Part shown: positions 35,001 through 42,354 of the stretch, one piece after another
How positions within the stretch are numbered: position 1 is the first letter of the stretch
Layout: the number at the start of each line of letters is the position of its first letter
Assembly (NCBI GenBank): GCA_000226015.1
Contig: JH154143.1
Span: 98,820 to 141,872 of the forward strand
DNA from: Mnemiopsis leidyi
Lineage: Eukaryota; Ctenophora; Tentaculata; Lobata; Bolinopsidae
DNA: 43,053 nucleotides
Direction of reading: 5' to 3'
Made by a program: the position numbers and the translations under genes
Notes under the pieces: generated by a model
The model's input: the letters and a program-made list of their open reading frames with translations, nothing else
Database searches by the model: none
Told to the model about the DNA's origin: nothing

Positions 35001-38000
35001 TACTACAACGTTTCAATTGGCGAAATAAAATCTGTCAAACGTTCTGACAATCGCTGTCGAGTGTAACCGCGATAACGCTTTGCCGTGAGGAAAACGTTAT
35101 ATGTTTTATATGATGAAACTAACTGGTATGACTTTAACGCTACACACACTTATAGACTGGACGAGCTGCTGAAAGTGGAAAGAGAGAAATACAGTCGACT
35201 TTCGGGGGAGTATGATATCGAGAGATCAAGCACAGTAAAACTTAACAATTCTATAGCTTCGTACAAGGAGCAGATTGAGAAGTTAAAGGAAGCCTCCAAA
35301 CAACAGGTTTAGTTTATTTTAGAACGCATTTTTAGCTTTTAGTTTTATAGCGATTATATATTAATGGCTCAGTGGCGCAGTCGGTTAAATAGTCTACCTG
35401 CTAATCGAAAGGTTAGCAGTTCGATTCCCAACTGCGGCACTGGCCATGGGGTGAGGATCGTTGATGCTCAGCTAAGGATTCCGTTGGATCTATGCAGCCC
35501 CACGCCCCCACGGTCCACTCAGCCAAATGCTCGAGAAATCGGGTGTGAGGGTTAAATGAGTAGCTGCCCATTGCAGCGAAGTCTCGGGCGATAAAAGTAT
35601 GGTACACACTACCTTAACCGTCACTGGCGTGTATGTATAATTGTACATTCGGCCTCCTGTAATTGGCCGTTACACTTGTGTAACATGTGGCTGTTGGAGT
35701 GTCCGAATTAAAATAAGTATAAGATTATTATATGGACAGATACTCATCATTCCAGACTTCAAAAATCAAGATGTGTGATATCTAAATTGTACATTAATAT
35801 AAGTTCAAATCTATAAGTTTAAAAAATCGCTACATAAGAATTATAGATGAGAAAATCATTTTTCCAAAAACAAAATTTAGGGGTCAAATTACAAATATTA
35901 ACTTTTAGAATACTACAAATGTCATGTTGATACTATTTATACAATGTAATTTAATGCTGACATACTACTTATGTATTTGTTAAGATATCACAAAATTCGA
36001 ATTTAAGTCAGTTATTTGAAGATAGTTTTAGTAATGCCGCAAATATGGATTATTCGCGTATTCGTGCAGAAGCTTGAAGGCTGCGGTCATGTGATTATGC
36101 TGAGAAGTCAAGTAATGCGATGAAATAGTCTGCGATGGAAAGAATCGGTGTTGAATTATATTGAAATTACATCGGTTATGTATTCCATTGTCACCATGCA
36201 CTGGTGAAATCCTCACATCTGACTTTAAACATTTGTCTCACTTGAGGCTTTCTTTGTGACCTGATCTCGACTTTCCCCGGTTGTCGAAACACGTGACCTC
36301 GCGTTACCTGGGCGTTGAACCAGTTAGTAGCTGAAGAAAGGAAGAGAAGAAAGGATGAAAAATTATCTTAATTTTTACTATTAAAAATATTAATACACCG
36401 AAAAGGAAGCTACCGACTTGGCGGGGTAGTTTTAAAGTTGGCAATACCTGAGAATTCAAACCCCGTCACATTACGCAGCGTCACCTTGAGAAAGCTGTTG
36501 AAACTCTGGACAGTGAGACTGTAAATAAAGAAGTTACAAACAATGTTAAAGTAACCGCACGTTGCTGCAAACCTAAAAACGTTTGCTTTTACGGCGGGAG
36601 GAATCTGACTCCGCACAGCGAAGAAGGTAGCGTAGGGAAGGTAAGAGAGGCTGTAAACCGTGGCGGTCACCACAACGGTCAACATTCCTTGCCACCTGAG
36701 GTTTCCTCTGGTTCTACTCGTGACTTTCCGAGCGTGGAGGAGATGCTTGATGAGGAAGAGGGTGAGGGTAAAAATCACCAGGTTAGGGATGTAGGTGGTG
36801 AGGGTGAAGTAGGTGAGAGACAGCCAGCTCCTCCAGACGGGGTGAGAGTAGGCGTAGTTGTACCGGAATATCAACCTGTCGAACTTTATGTCGCCAACTC
36901 CACCCACAAAGAACCTAGCCTGACAGAGCACACAGAAGACCCAGATCACACCACACAGCCTCCTTCCTCGACTCTCTGTCCAGGTCCTCGCTTTTAGAGG
37001 GTACTTTAGTATCAGCCACTTTGCCACGATCAGAGCAAGGACGAAGAGTTTGCTGGAGAGAAAACCTAGGTAAGGACCGTAAACGAGAGGGTAGCTCAGT
37101 GCTTTCTGATCAAGTTCCTTACTTTCGGCTGCCATGGCAATACTCTGGGGTAGGACACACGTGGTGGTAATGATCAGGTCACTGATGGCGATGTTCTGGA
37201 TGATCACCACGATGACACTGTGTAGCTTGAGAGCGCCGTATCTGATGGAGGCCACCAAGATGGTCACGTCTCCGAGGAAAGACGTGATGAGGACAATGAT
37301 CAGCCATGTCAACCAGAAGAAGAGAGCAACTTCAGACGGGTCCTTCGGTCCTTCTGAGGCAGACATCGTCTAACTCAAACTGAACTGCGGAATAAAGCGT
37401 GAGACTGAAAGTTATCCTGGGTTGCTTCATTAATTTGAAAGTATGGCATGAGTAGATTCGTTCTACGAGGATTTAAAGCGGCGATCCTATGTCCATTGTA
37501 TACATTTTGAGAGGGGATAATTTACTATACTTTAATTTTGGCGATCTTTCGTCAAACGCACGTAAGTGAAATATCTATTTTAGTTATTCAATATCATATA
37601 TATATATATACAACAAAATTTTAGATTGAATTGCAGTATCAAATAACGGGCAGCCTTTGATTAATTTGACGTTCGAATTAGAATTTGAGGAAGGAATCAT
37701 GGTGTGAAGGGATGTACAAACTGTATGGCGGAATGTGAATGAGTTGTCCAAGCTCGGAATGCCAAAGCCGTCATTTAATTCTTATTTCAACTACAAAACA
37801 ATTACCGTCAAGTAAATACCACTACCCTATAACTGATCTTTATTGTGGCAAAAAGTAATTGATATTTCTATTAGACTCACACATCTGCATCCTCCCAAAA
37901 AACAAAGTTTTTCAACCGACCTGACTAAATCTTTATTGCAGGTGGCAGAGAGGGCAGCACTGGAAAAGGAACTTGCTGAAAAGGAGCAGATGCTGAGCAG

Positions 38001-41000
38001 TGAAGCAAAACTGAGACTACACATGAGCTCCCAACTTTCCTCCAATTCCACATACGTACGTCATGATCATGTTAACTTGTAGCGAGTGTGTGGTTGTCAA
38101 ACACAAATGTTACACAAATGTCCAGAAAAAAGGTTGTTTACATTTTATTGAAATAATTAGTCAAAATTGCTAGAAAAAACACTGGGAAAATGCCCGTGTA
38201 GGCCTAATTTGACTACACATTATCACAACGCCTATAATTCTGCTGTGGACCTAGTTGATCTCGTTGTGAAACATTTAAAAGTTTTAACTCAATTGTTGTA
38301 CATGCGGGCACTGATAGTAATCGACGACCGAAAATCAATAGCAATTCGAAGAAGATCTTTTGGCGTCAACCATCTTTTGATGTCACCAATGAGTTATTTT
38401 GCCCTTTTCTCGCAAAGAATTGATTGCAATTAAAATAACCTCACATATTCACTCTCTATTGTTCATTAATTTTGTCTGAGCAGCCCGTCTAACTTTGAAA
38501 GAATTAATTCGAAATGACATTTGAGGATACGACATCTATGGTAGTATGTTTGAAGCTCAAGTGTTTGAAATTGTACAGTTGGCAGGGGTGATGGAAAATG
38601 TTAAATCGAACATATATATAGTCGCAAACGCCACTCGACTTTTCAATAATCATAGCCGATGTTTGGAGAGCAGAATTGATTAGTGCCACGAAATTTCAAG
38701 TTATGTGTTATGACGCTCTAAAAAGTTTAGCAATGATCAGCAACCGTTATGTGAATTGTGAACTCGTGGAATCACTCAAGTTTTAAAATAAGATGGAGGA
38801 GGATGCGTTGTGTGCATGGTGCAGGGTTTTTATCACTGTTTAAGCCTCTTTTTTGAACTTTTAGACTATTCTGCGAGAAGAAGGAGTTATTCTCGCAATT
38901 TTAACTACTCATTTTTGAGATTTATTGTTCTAGGATATTCCAGTTCTAGGATATTCCGGTTTAAACCCTTTGGGGCCAGGGCCATGGCCTAGATTTCTCC
39001 TGGCCATAGCATATAGAAAACAAATAGAATAAACTGCTAATGTTGCCAAACAACAGGAGACAGCCTTAGAAAACGAGAGAAAGAAGTCAGAAAAATTAGA
39101 GGACAAATGTGAAGTTCTGACAGATCAAATTGAGAGACTGAAGACAAGTTTGGAGGAGAACGAAACTTCCCGAAGAAAACTACGGGAGGAATTGGAGGTA
39201 AGTAGATTGAGATTTGTTACTGTAGTAAATGCTCAGAGGTAGGCAGATTGAGATTTATTAGTGTTGTAAATGCTCAGAGGTAGGCAGATTGAGATTTGTT
39301 ACTATTTGAAACGCTAAGAGGTAGGTAGATTGAGGTTTGTTACTGTAGTAAATGTTCAGAGGTCGGCAAATTGAGATTTATTATTGTTGTAAATGCTCAG
39401 AGGTAGACAGATTGAGATTTGTCACTGTAGTAAATGCTCAGAGGTAGACAGATTGAGATTTGTTACTGTAGTAAATGCTCAGAGGTAGGTATATTGAGAT
39501 TTGTTACTGTTTTAAATGCTCAAAAGGTAAGCAAATTGAGATTTGTTACTGTAGTAAATGTTCAGAGGTAGGCAAATTGAGATTTATTATTGTTGTAAAT
39601 GCTCAGAGGTAGGTAGATTGAGGTTTGTTACTGTTTTAAATGGTCAGAGGTAGGTAGATTGAGATTTGTTACTGTTTTGAATGATCAGAGGTAGGTAAAT
39701 TGAGATTTATTTATGTCTAAATGTTTCAATTTTTTGTCTTTTGTCGTTATTGTTTTGATTTGCTTCATTCCAATTTAGTCGAAGATGTTAATGTGTTTGG
39801 TTACTTACTTTTATATCAAATTTCTGCCAGGAAGCCACAAGACCTCAACCTAACGCCGGACAACACGAAGAAAAGATAAGAGCTCTAAAACAGAAACTCT
39901 CTTCTGAAAGGGAAAATCTTAAAAAGGTCGGTTTCTTTTCTGTCCGTGGACACCAAATCATTTTCTAGAGAAATAAAGTTGACACTTAATTCTCAGCAAA
40001 GTCTTTTCAGCTGAAAATATCGATTTGATTCAGGTTCAAGAGGATCTGACGAAAAAAGTTAAGAAATCTCAACTCTTACTTAAAGAGGAAGCAGCTCAAA
40101 GAAAGGAGTTGACTGACAAATATATCGCGTAAGTATAAACTGGAATTTCCACCAGTTAAATCAGCTTGATAAAACCTTGGAGACTAGACAAAATGTCAAC
40201 ATTGATTCCAAGATAAAGTCGGACTTAGGAGGACACTCCATGCTCGACACACCGGATATTTAAGTATTTATCACTTCATACCTGACATCTGTCAAAGCGG
40301 GGACCTCTCTTAACACCTAATTTTCATGGTCCTTCAAACCGTGCCACTCACACACCATTACACTTGTTCTACAGCAAACACAGTATAATACAATATACAT
40401 TAGTATACAATATGCGACAATATAACAGTATCAACATGGGGATCTCAGTAAGATCACGTTTCTTTCTTCAGAGTGAAGAGTGAGATAGGAGAGTTACAAG
40501 GAAAGATGACGGTACTGTTGGCTGACAACGAACGCCTGAAAAGTCAGTTGGAAAGTTTGCGGAGGGAAAAAGATACTTTGGTTCAGGAGAAGAGTGAGAT
40601 CGAAACGAAGATGAGATCCGACTACATTCTTAGGTAAAAATTATACGTAGAAGTTATTACACGATGAAAAACAAAATTACTGTGTACAGCATAGGACCCA
40701 TTGCTCGCCGGCAGGACCTATTGCGCGATTTAGGCACACTTTTTATATGCCGCCGCGCAATCGGTCCTATTTAAACGTCCTATGCTGTTCACTAAAACAC
40801 ATGATTCAGTGGCATTATGTTAAAAACTTATCGGTTGCGAGCAACCACTAACAGAAACTTTAAATGATAAGTGACATGGGACACTCATGACAGACAAATA
40901 GAATACCCCGATGAGATTGCTATAACGTAATTTCTAATTATATTGCTTTAACTATACTTACTATGGATTTTACTCACAATATAATCTATCATCTCCACAA

Positions 41001-42354
41001 ACTGAACTATTGAACTATCTACCAGTCACATTGCGACTATATTAACTAACAAATCTCTAGAACCGAGGTTGAAATGTCAAAGAAGAACCTGGAAGCTCGA
41101 AACAGAGTGGAATACAACAAGCGACTTCAGGAGATGAACTTAAAGTGGGATCAAGATAACAAATCTAGAGAGGCCATGGACAAGTTTAAGTAAGTAAGGA
41201 GTAAAGAAGGGACGAGTATCTGCACCTTAGTTAGAGTATCACGGAAAGATGACATAAAACGATTTTAAATATATTATTCGGGTTTCATTCAGTCATACAT
41301 TGGCAATGTTAATTGCATAATGTTACCGGCACTGGATAACCTTGGGACCTGGGGCGAAATTATATGATTTCTCTTTATTGTAAAATATTCGGAATAAGCA
41401 AGAAAATAGTCAACTTTCAAAATGAAACAGCTCATTCTTAGACATACCAGGTCTCTTTGGTTTCCGTGGATTAATAATTTCTTATTCGTTCATGAAATCA
41501 TCAATTTTCATTTATGATTGTGATATTACTGCTCATCAAAATGATTGAAACTTAATCAACAGGGCATCGACTGAGTCGAAGATACGTGAAGACCTCGAGA
41601 AGAGCAATCGGCAGCTGAAACAAAAGGTTTGTACCTCTAAGGAATGCAGCTCAGAAACAATTCCAAGAATTCAGCCGCACTTTTCTTGATTGTTCCACAC
41701 CACACCACGGCAATCTAGAACCGAAACATTCTAAATCTCCAGGTGTCCGACTGCATGGAGCAATTTGACCAGCACGAGCAACAATTTTCAAAGTTGGAAC
41801 TCGAAAACGAGAAGTTACGGCAGATATTAGCGGAAGAGAGGCGGACCATGGAGCGGCTGCTCCCCTCATTTGGGGCTGACCAGACTTCAGTGCCGCGGCT
41901 CTCTCTGCCCGCTTCACCAAGATCTCCTCATAGACAGGGAGAAAACATCAGGTAGGTCGGAATTTAGGATTCAGTAAGGTTCCAACGTTTATCAACAGAT
42001 GTTAGCTATTTGATTCAACAATCTGCGACGTTTTAATCAATCTTATTCTTGTCTGTTCATATACACTAGATTGATTTACGACCAATTATATTCAGGGCAA
42101 CCCAGGACTCAAACGCAGCATGGCTTCTGATGAAGTCTAGACTCAACGAAACTCTGAACAAATGTTTAGTAGAGCACGAAGTCAGTCCGGGTCGATCTCT
42201 GGGAGATGTAACACCTGGAAGAAATCAAAATATTTCCGGTATGGTTACTCCAGGACGGACTACTCCGGGACGGATTACTCCTTCATCAACAAGAAGAGCA
42301 GAACTGATTGTTGATCCTGACCCGGCCAGGACATCTGCGGACAGCTTCTTATGA
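2375..42354 (+). CDS. giant coiled-coil protein (host gene; 38 exons traced, 5' end not found)
   Basis: Exons: 2375-2501, 2636-2760, 3579-3686, 3897-4039, 4199-4324, 4442-4557, 4715-4841, 4966-5082, 6009-6138, 6293-6381, 6562-6722, 6889-6994, 7134-7208, 7359-7488, 7618-7706, 8032-8192, 30581-30686, 30813-30887, 31004-31090, 31441-31518, 31772-31888, 31987-32078, 32405-32489, 32729-32852, 32961-33208, 33857-34009, 34168-34368, 34730-34824, 35156-35306, 37942-38055, 39057-39197, 39831-39926, 40034-40128, 40472-40633, 41061-41189, 41563-41626, 41743-41951, 42096-42354. All phases agree, giving 1,602 residues plus a stop. The product is almost entirely Lys/Glu/Gln/Leu-rich helix with heptad-like leucines, with no membrane segment or signal peptide seen; this suggests a cytoskeletal, centrosomal or Golgi-type coiled coil. 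The last ~110 residues are not helical and are rich in SP/TP and TPGR. I do not recognise the family. Uncertain points: the first exon in the window needs one upstream base; the exon 1 donor (gttagt, not the nearby gtaagc) was chosen by phase; the exon 20 donor could also be at 31533 or 31539. Confidence 0.8.
2761..3578. other. host intron 2 with a dispersed ggacaagagtcc-word repeat
   Basis: Words such as ttgtccgaattt, cggacaagagtcc, ttggacaacattcc, ggactcttgtc and tcggacaagagtcgg recur at 2800-3010 and 3380-3450 in direct and inverted order. This looks like a decayed interspersed repeat. The open frame on the minus strand (2727-3014) is made of these words and has no protein family features. 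Confidence 0.45.
5215..5270. repeat. 20-bp hairpin with 16-nt loop
   Basis: gtgccgatctttatgtgaaa (5215-5234) pairs with tttcacatgaagaccggcac (5251-5270), with one A-C mismatch and one G-T wobble. Imperfect pairing continues outward into about 5203 and 5290. It could be a small foldback transposon; a small-RNA precursor is possible but unsupported. Confidence 0.6.
5498..5542. repeat. inverted repeat around ccatggcaacg
   Basis: gtatcaccatggcaacg (5498-5514) pairs with cgttgccatggatac (5528-5542) across a 13-nt loop. Outer cagcg/cgctg bases (near 5488 and 5544) extend the stem. It is a compact foldback with no coding content. Confidence 0.5.
5974..5997. repeat. (CA)n microsatellite
   Basis: An uninterrupted (ca)n tract of about 24 bp within a longer CA-rich region (5905-6000), directly upstream of host exon 9. 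Its length could vary between alleles and affect the adjacent acceptor. Confidence 0.8.
6009..7208 (+). CDS. host exons 9-13: first copy of the duplicated five-exon block
   Basis: Exon lengths are 130, 89, 161, 106 and 75 nt, with start-end phases 0-1, 1-0, 0-2, 2-0, 0-0. The block encodes 187 coiled-coil residues. The third exon ends with LNEDIASS plus a split Arg, matching LNEEAESS plus a split Arg at the end of exon 16. The fourth contains NKSLNEQ (exon 17: NVSLNKC) and the fifth EIENLEAKISELE (exon 18: EIRGLECSNQELK). The block is equal in length and phase to exons 14-18. Confidence 0.85.
7359..30887 (+). CDS. host exons 14-18: second copy of the five-exon block, split by a 22.4-kb intron
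   Basis: Exons 7359-7488, 7618-7706, 8032-8192, 30581-30686 and 30813-30887 have lengths 130, 89, 161, 106 and 75 nt, exactly those of exons 9-13 and with the same phases. Exon 16 ends with two bases (CG) of an Arg codon and exon 17 begins with A. Because the periodicity runs across the 8193-30580 gap, the exons on both sides belong to one gene. The receptor cluster therefore lies inside the equivalent of the 166-bp intron at 6723-6888. Confidence 0.85.
11416..11582. repeat. 33-bp minisatellite, five copies
   Basis: The unit accaatacagtaacgtctta plus agtttggagtttt is repeated about five times with few changes. Some copies carry taaggcctaa in place of taacgtctta, alternating with the other form. 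It lies in the giant host intron about 3.5 kb upstream of iGluR-1. Confidence 0.8.
12302..12382 (-). repeat. dispersed repeat, inverted copy of 812-896
   Basis: Contains cttgacgagattatatccgt, agctttagctgcgtgagtcg and ggtatcaccgcgacaa, the reverse complement of the element at 812-896 with moderate divergence. A weaker relative lies at 16593-16676. Confidence 0.5.
15056..19385 (+). CDS. ionotropic glutamate receptor iGluR-1 (intact, probable glycine-binding type)
   Basis: Exons 15056-15756, 17093-18366 and 18496-19385 (phases 2 and 1) encode 954 residues. The start is the first ATG after an acceptor-like tttctcag at 15043-15050 and opens a signal peptide (hydrophobic to about residue 18). An amino-terminal domain (about 20-430) follows, then ligand-binding half S1 from about 434 (GYHLRIGIVPEPPIAF), M1 near 564-587, a pore loop from 659 (FVLQGTDT), M3 with MYTANLTAHLT, ligand-binding half S2 (about 700-850), M4 near 859-884 and a His-rich tail. 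Binding residues: Arg528 (INTERSKYID, close to the GluN1 pattern), Glu774 for the ligand amine, and the Glu445/Arg730 pair characteristic of ctenophore glycine receptors. The M1-pore loop carries CPCSKC. It is a cation-channel subunit of the plasma membrane, probably tetrameric. A likely poly(A) signal AATAAA is at 19560-19565. Confidence 0.92.
15757..17092. other. iGluR-1 intron 1
   Basis: A 1,336-bp intron with donor gtaagt and acceptor cctatttttcag. It includes a diverged copy (16593-16676) of the 812-896 repeat and antisense open frames with coding-like composition (16234-16433 and about 16692-16860). The corresponding introns of iGluR-2 and iGluR-3 are only 183 and 138 bp, so this one has been expanded by insertion. 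Confidence 0.7.
16234..16433 (-). CDS. possible antisense exon or retro-fragment in iGluR-1 intron 1
   Basis: A minus-strand frame of 65 codons ends in TAA and is preceded by an acceptor-like gtacag. It has protein-like composition (ISRWTNALYRADERGF, DGFIDTYPDWNLNVRWSAV). It has no ATG, so it would have to be a terminal exon. A second minus-strand frame at about 16730-16886 ends at a gtaggt donor in compatible phase 0. I recognise no family. It may be a transposon remnant or chance. Confidence 0.25.
19386..20515. other. spacer between iGluR-1 and the antisense secreted-protein gene
   Basis: AT-rich 3' flanks of two convergent genes. An AATAAA at 19560-19565 probably serves iGluR-1. No further gene or repeat is evident. 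Confidence 0.5.
20516..21851 (-). CDS. small secreted protein with acidic tail (unknown family)
   Basis: Minus-strand exons 21797-21851, 21052-21492, 20810-20890, 20573-20647 and 20516-20532 join in phase 1 at every junction, giving 222 residues. The start is ATG at 21851, followed by a short signal peptide (MMIVIFSLLFTAIAADDQ). A mature domain of about 145 residues follows (WIQVEAGAAVNFNLL ... VHFVIDDVCQLP) with three visible Cys in that domain. After it comes a Pro/Glu/Lys-rich linker (EPTKEVKPEVAPPATEPSK) and an acidic helical stretch (VGDEVEEKVKDESTE) ending DCAKL. It is presumably secreted. It lies between two receptor genes on the opposite strand, inside the giant host intron; a functional link to the receptors is only a guess. 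The tiny last exons are supported by phase and splice signals, the exon 3 acceptor (cttcag) being the weakest. Confidence 0.7.
21852..23062. other. divergent intergenic region between the secreted-protein gene and iGluR-2
   Basis: The two genes are transcribed away from each other across this 1.2 kb, so their promoters are probably here. No TATA box or known site can be assigned. An acceptor-like aatgcag ends at 23050, 12 bases before the iGluR-2 ATG. An 85-codon antisense frame (22624-22881) has no family features. Confidence 0.45.
23063..26534 (+). CDS. ionotropic glutamate receptor iGluR-2 (divergent binding site)
   Basis: Exons 23063-23775, 23959-25241 and 25513-26534 (phases 2 and 1, as in iGluR-1) encode 1,005 residues. 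The N terminus (MDHTVPLRKVFAYIILLTAL) is a signal peptide. Domain order is as in iGluR-1: amino-terminal domain, S1 from about 437, M1, CPCRNC loop, pore FVLQGTDV, M3 MYTANLTTTLT, S2, M4. The S1 Arg is kept (ITPERSQYIDF). The other key positions changed: the S1 Glu is Tyr448 (GVLHYPPIAL), the S2 Arg is Ile736 (WVSPENIHIV) and the amine-binding acid is Ser780 (VWIGSKADIGY). Thr705 occupies the Lurcher position of M3. The cytoplasmic tail is longer than in its paralogs and very basic (RRMKLASRNKPTDRSS). Frame and splice sites are intact, so it is probably expressed, perhaps with another ligand, as a modulatory subunit, or ligand-insensitive. Confidence 0.9.
26535..27176. other. spacer between iGluR-2 and iGluR-3
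   Basis: AT-rich 3' flank of iGluR-2 and upstream region of iGluR-3. An acceptor-like tatctgcag ends near 27092, 85 bases before the iGluR-3 ATG. No gene is seen. Confidence 0.5.
27177..30087 (+). pseudogene. ionotropic glutamate receptor iGluR-3, damaged (nonsense codon plus frameshifting deletion)
   Basis: Exons 27177-27871, 28010-29188 and 29318-30087 keep the paralogs' splice phases. The signal peptide (MFTFFWIFALPYLIAPLG), amino-terminal domain, S1 start (GYHLRIGIVPEPPIAF), pore FVLQGVET, M3 MYTANLTAHLT, S2 and M4 are all recognisable and close to iGluR-1. Two lesions lie in exon 2. TAG at 28050-28052 replaces the Trp of the VWITTD motif. At about 28827-28830, 78 nt of the iGluR-1 sequence are replaced by 4 nt, a net loss of 74 nt that shifts the frame and removes the segment holding the ligand-binding Arg. 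Outside these points the frame is clean, so decay is recent, or the lesions reflect assembly error or a null allele. The Glu (28634-28636), Arg (29527-29529) and Asp (29659-29661) of the glycine-type site survive. Confidence 0.85.
28050..28052 (+). other. in-frame TAG in iGluR-3 (TGG in paralogs)
   Basis: After the exon 2 acceptor the frame reads SEAQAFGLMEKSYV then TAG then ITTDDITS. iGluR-1 and iGluR-2 have VWITTD here, so a single G-to-A change of TGG gives the stop. Confidence 0.85.
30088..30580. other. 3' end of the giant host intron
   Basis: AT-rich iGluR-3 3' flank leading to the exon 17 acceptor ttacttccag. No further gene is seen. Confidence 0.5.
31004..35306 (+). CDS. host exons 19-29 (central coiled coil)
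   Basis: Eleven in-phase exons of 78-248 nt. Examples of the encoded helix are VKIEELALHYKEEIKTL, EELAKMEHELRGLQAAV, VKEELQEKIYSLESEIKQIK and LYDKHTALQGEIQQL. Exon 27 starts with a Ser/Pro-containing break (SSSAAPVPTGISEE), a likely hinge in the rod. The exon 20 donor is uncertain (31518, 31533 and 31539 all keep phase 0). Confidence 0.8.
31068..31345 (+). repeat. 95-bp tandem repeat starting inside host exon 19 and including its splice donor
   Basis: Copies start at 31068, 31163 and 31258. Each opens with the last 23 nt of exon 19 (ctgatgtcgtcttataag at the end) followed by gtgcaa. The first two copies end in gcctag, which places an AG in front of each duplicated exon end. The third copy is partial. 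The duplicated 23-nt exon ends are not a multiple of three. Confidence 0.85.
33209..33856. other. host intron 25
   Basis: A 648-bp intron with a CpG-containing stretch (33380-33620, with gcgcgc and acgcgcgg) in an otherwise AT-rich background, suggesting an inserted element. The open frame at 33306-33617 has no recognisable domain. Confidence 0.5.
35307..36409. other. host intron 29, left part (SINE and AT-rich spacer)
   Basis: Contains the SINE at 35364-35706 and AT-rich sequence that forms the 3' flank of the antisense GPCR gene. No other feature is supported. Confidence 0.5.
35364..35706 (+). mobile_element. tRNA-derived SINE-like element, copy 2
   Basis: The tRNA-like head has an A-box region (tggcgcagtcggttaaatag), an anticodon-like arm with ctgctaa, and a B-box agttcgattccc. 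The acceptor-stem halves do not pair, so it is not a working tRNA. The body shares cactcagccaaatg and gtgagggttaaatgag with the element at 1741-1982. It sits in a host intron on the same strand as the host gene. Confidence 0.7.
36410..37366 (-). CDS. intronless class A-like GPCR nested antisense in host intron 29
   Basis: A single 318-codon frame with seven hydrophobic segments. TM1 (about 14-37, GDVTILV in place of GNxxV), TM2 with the conserved Asp (NIAISDLI), TM3 ending IVAKWLILKYPL, TM4 with Trp (VIWVF), TM5 with Pro (TYIPNLVIF), TM6 YSLSYLPY and TM7 FNIVCNFFIYSL. These match rhodopsin-like receptors in order and spacing. The signature motifs are altered: DRY is AKW, CWxP is SYLP and NPxxY is NFFIY. 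No Cys pair linking TM3 and the second extracellular loop is seen. The ATG at 37366 is the only sensible start, giving a short N terminus. A ligand cannot be assigned. Confidence 0.85.
   Translation of the reverse strand: MSASEGPKDPSEVALFFWLTWLIIVLITSFLGDVTILVASIRYGALKLHSVIVVIIQNIAISDLIITTTCVLPQSIAMAAESKELDQKALSYPLVYGPYLGFLSSKLFVLALIVAKWLILKYPLKARTWTESRGRRLCGVIWVFCVLCQARFFVGGVGDIKFDRLIFRYNYAYSHPVWRSWLSLTYFTLTTYIPNLVIFTLTLFLIKHLLHARKVTSRTRGNLRWQGMLTVVVTATVYSLSYLPYATFFAVRSQIPPAVKANVFRFAATCGYFNIVCNFFIYSLTVQSFNSFLKVTLRNVTGFEFSGIANFKTTPPSR
37367..37941. other. host intron 29, right part (upstream of the antisense GPCR)
   Basis: Presumed promoter region of the GPCR gene; no specific site is evident. 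A short (ta)n tract lies at about 37597-37611. It ends with the exon 30 acceptor tctttattgcag. Confidence 0.5.
37942..42354 (+). CDS. host exons 30-38 (C-terminal coiled coil and SP/TPGR tail)
   Basis: Exons 30-37 continue the helix (AALEKELAEKEQML, ERLKSQLESLRREKDTL, NKRLQEMNLKWDQDN, KLELENEKLRQIL). The rod stops near ERRTMERLLPSFGAD. A low-complexity tail follows with VPRLSLPASPRSPHRQ, a short predicted helix (AWLLMKSRLNETLNKCL), then SPGRSL, VTPGRN, VTPGRTTPGRITP and the end ARTSADSFL before TGA at 42352-42354. The SP/TP sites suit proline-directed kinases, as in many centrosome and spindle proteins, but this is inference. Confidence 0.8.
38056..39056. other. host intron 30
   Basis: About 1 kb of AT-rich intron without supported exons or genes. 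A small direct duplication, ttctaggatattcc, occurs near 38929 and 38944. Confidence 0.5.
39195..39728 (+). repeat. 41-bp minisatellite, 13 copies, starting at the exon 31 splice donor
   Basis: The unit gaggtaggtagattgagatt plus tgttactgtagtaaatgctca repeats about 13 times. The first copy is the last three exon bases plus the donor (gag|gtaagt) of host exon 31. Almost every copy keeps gaggta(g/a)g, so the intron carries a dozen donor-like decoys in a row. Copies 5 and 10 share the same variants (caaattgag, ttattgttg), suggesting higher-order duplication. Confidence 0.9.
40686..40788. mobile_element. 103-bp foldback element
   Basis: Ends acagcataggac (40686-40697) and gtcctatgctgt (40777-40788) are perfect inverse repeats. 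An inner pair (aggacctattgcgcg and cgcgcaatcggtcct) also folds, so nearly the whole element can form a hairpin. It is a MITE-like insertion in host intron 34. Confidence 0.7.

Noticed and set aside
35364-35440. Functional tRNA gene (Ser-like gct anticodon arm)
   Set aside because: The acceptor-stem halves do not pair and a SINE body follows, so it is a SINE head.
36689-36997. 102-codon plus-strand frame opposite the GPCR
   Set aside because: Shadow of the GPCR frame; Glu/Gly/Pro-rich composition arises from the complement of hydrophobic codons.
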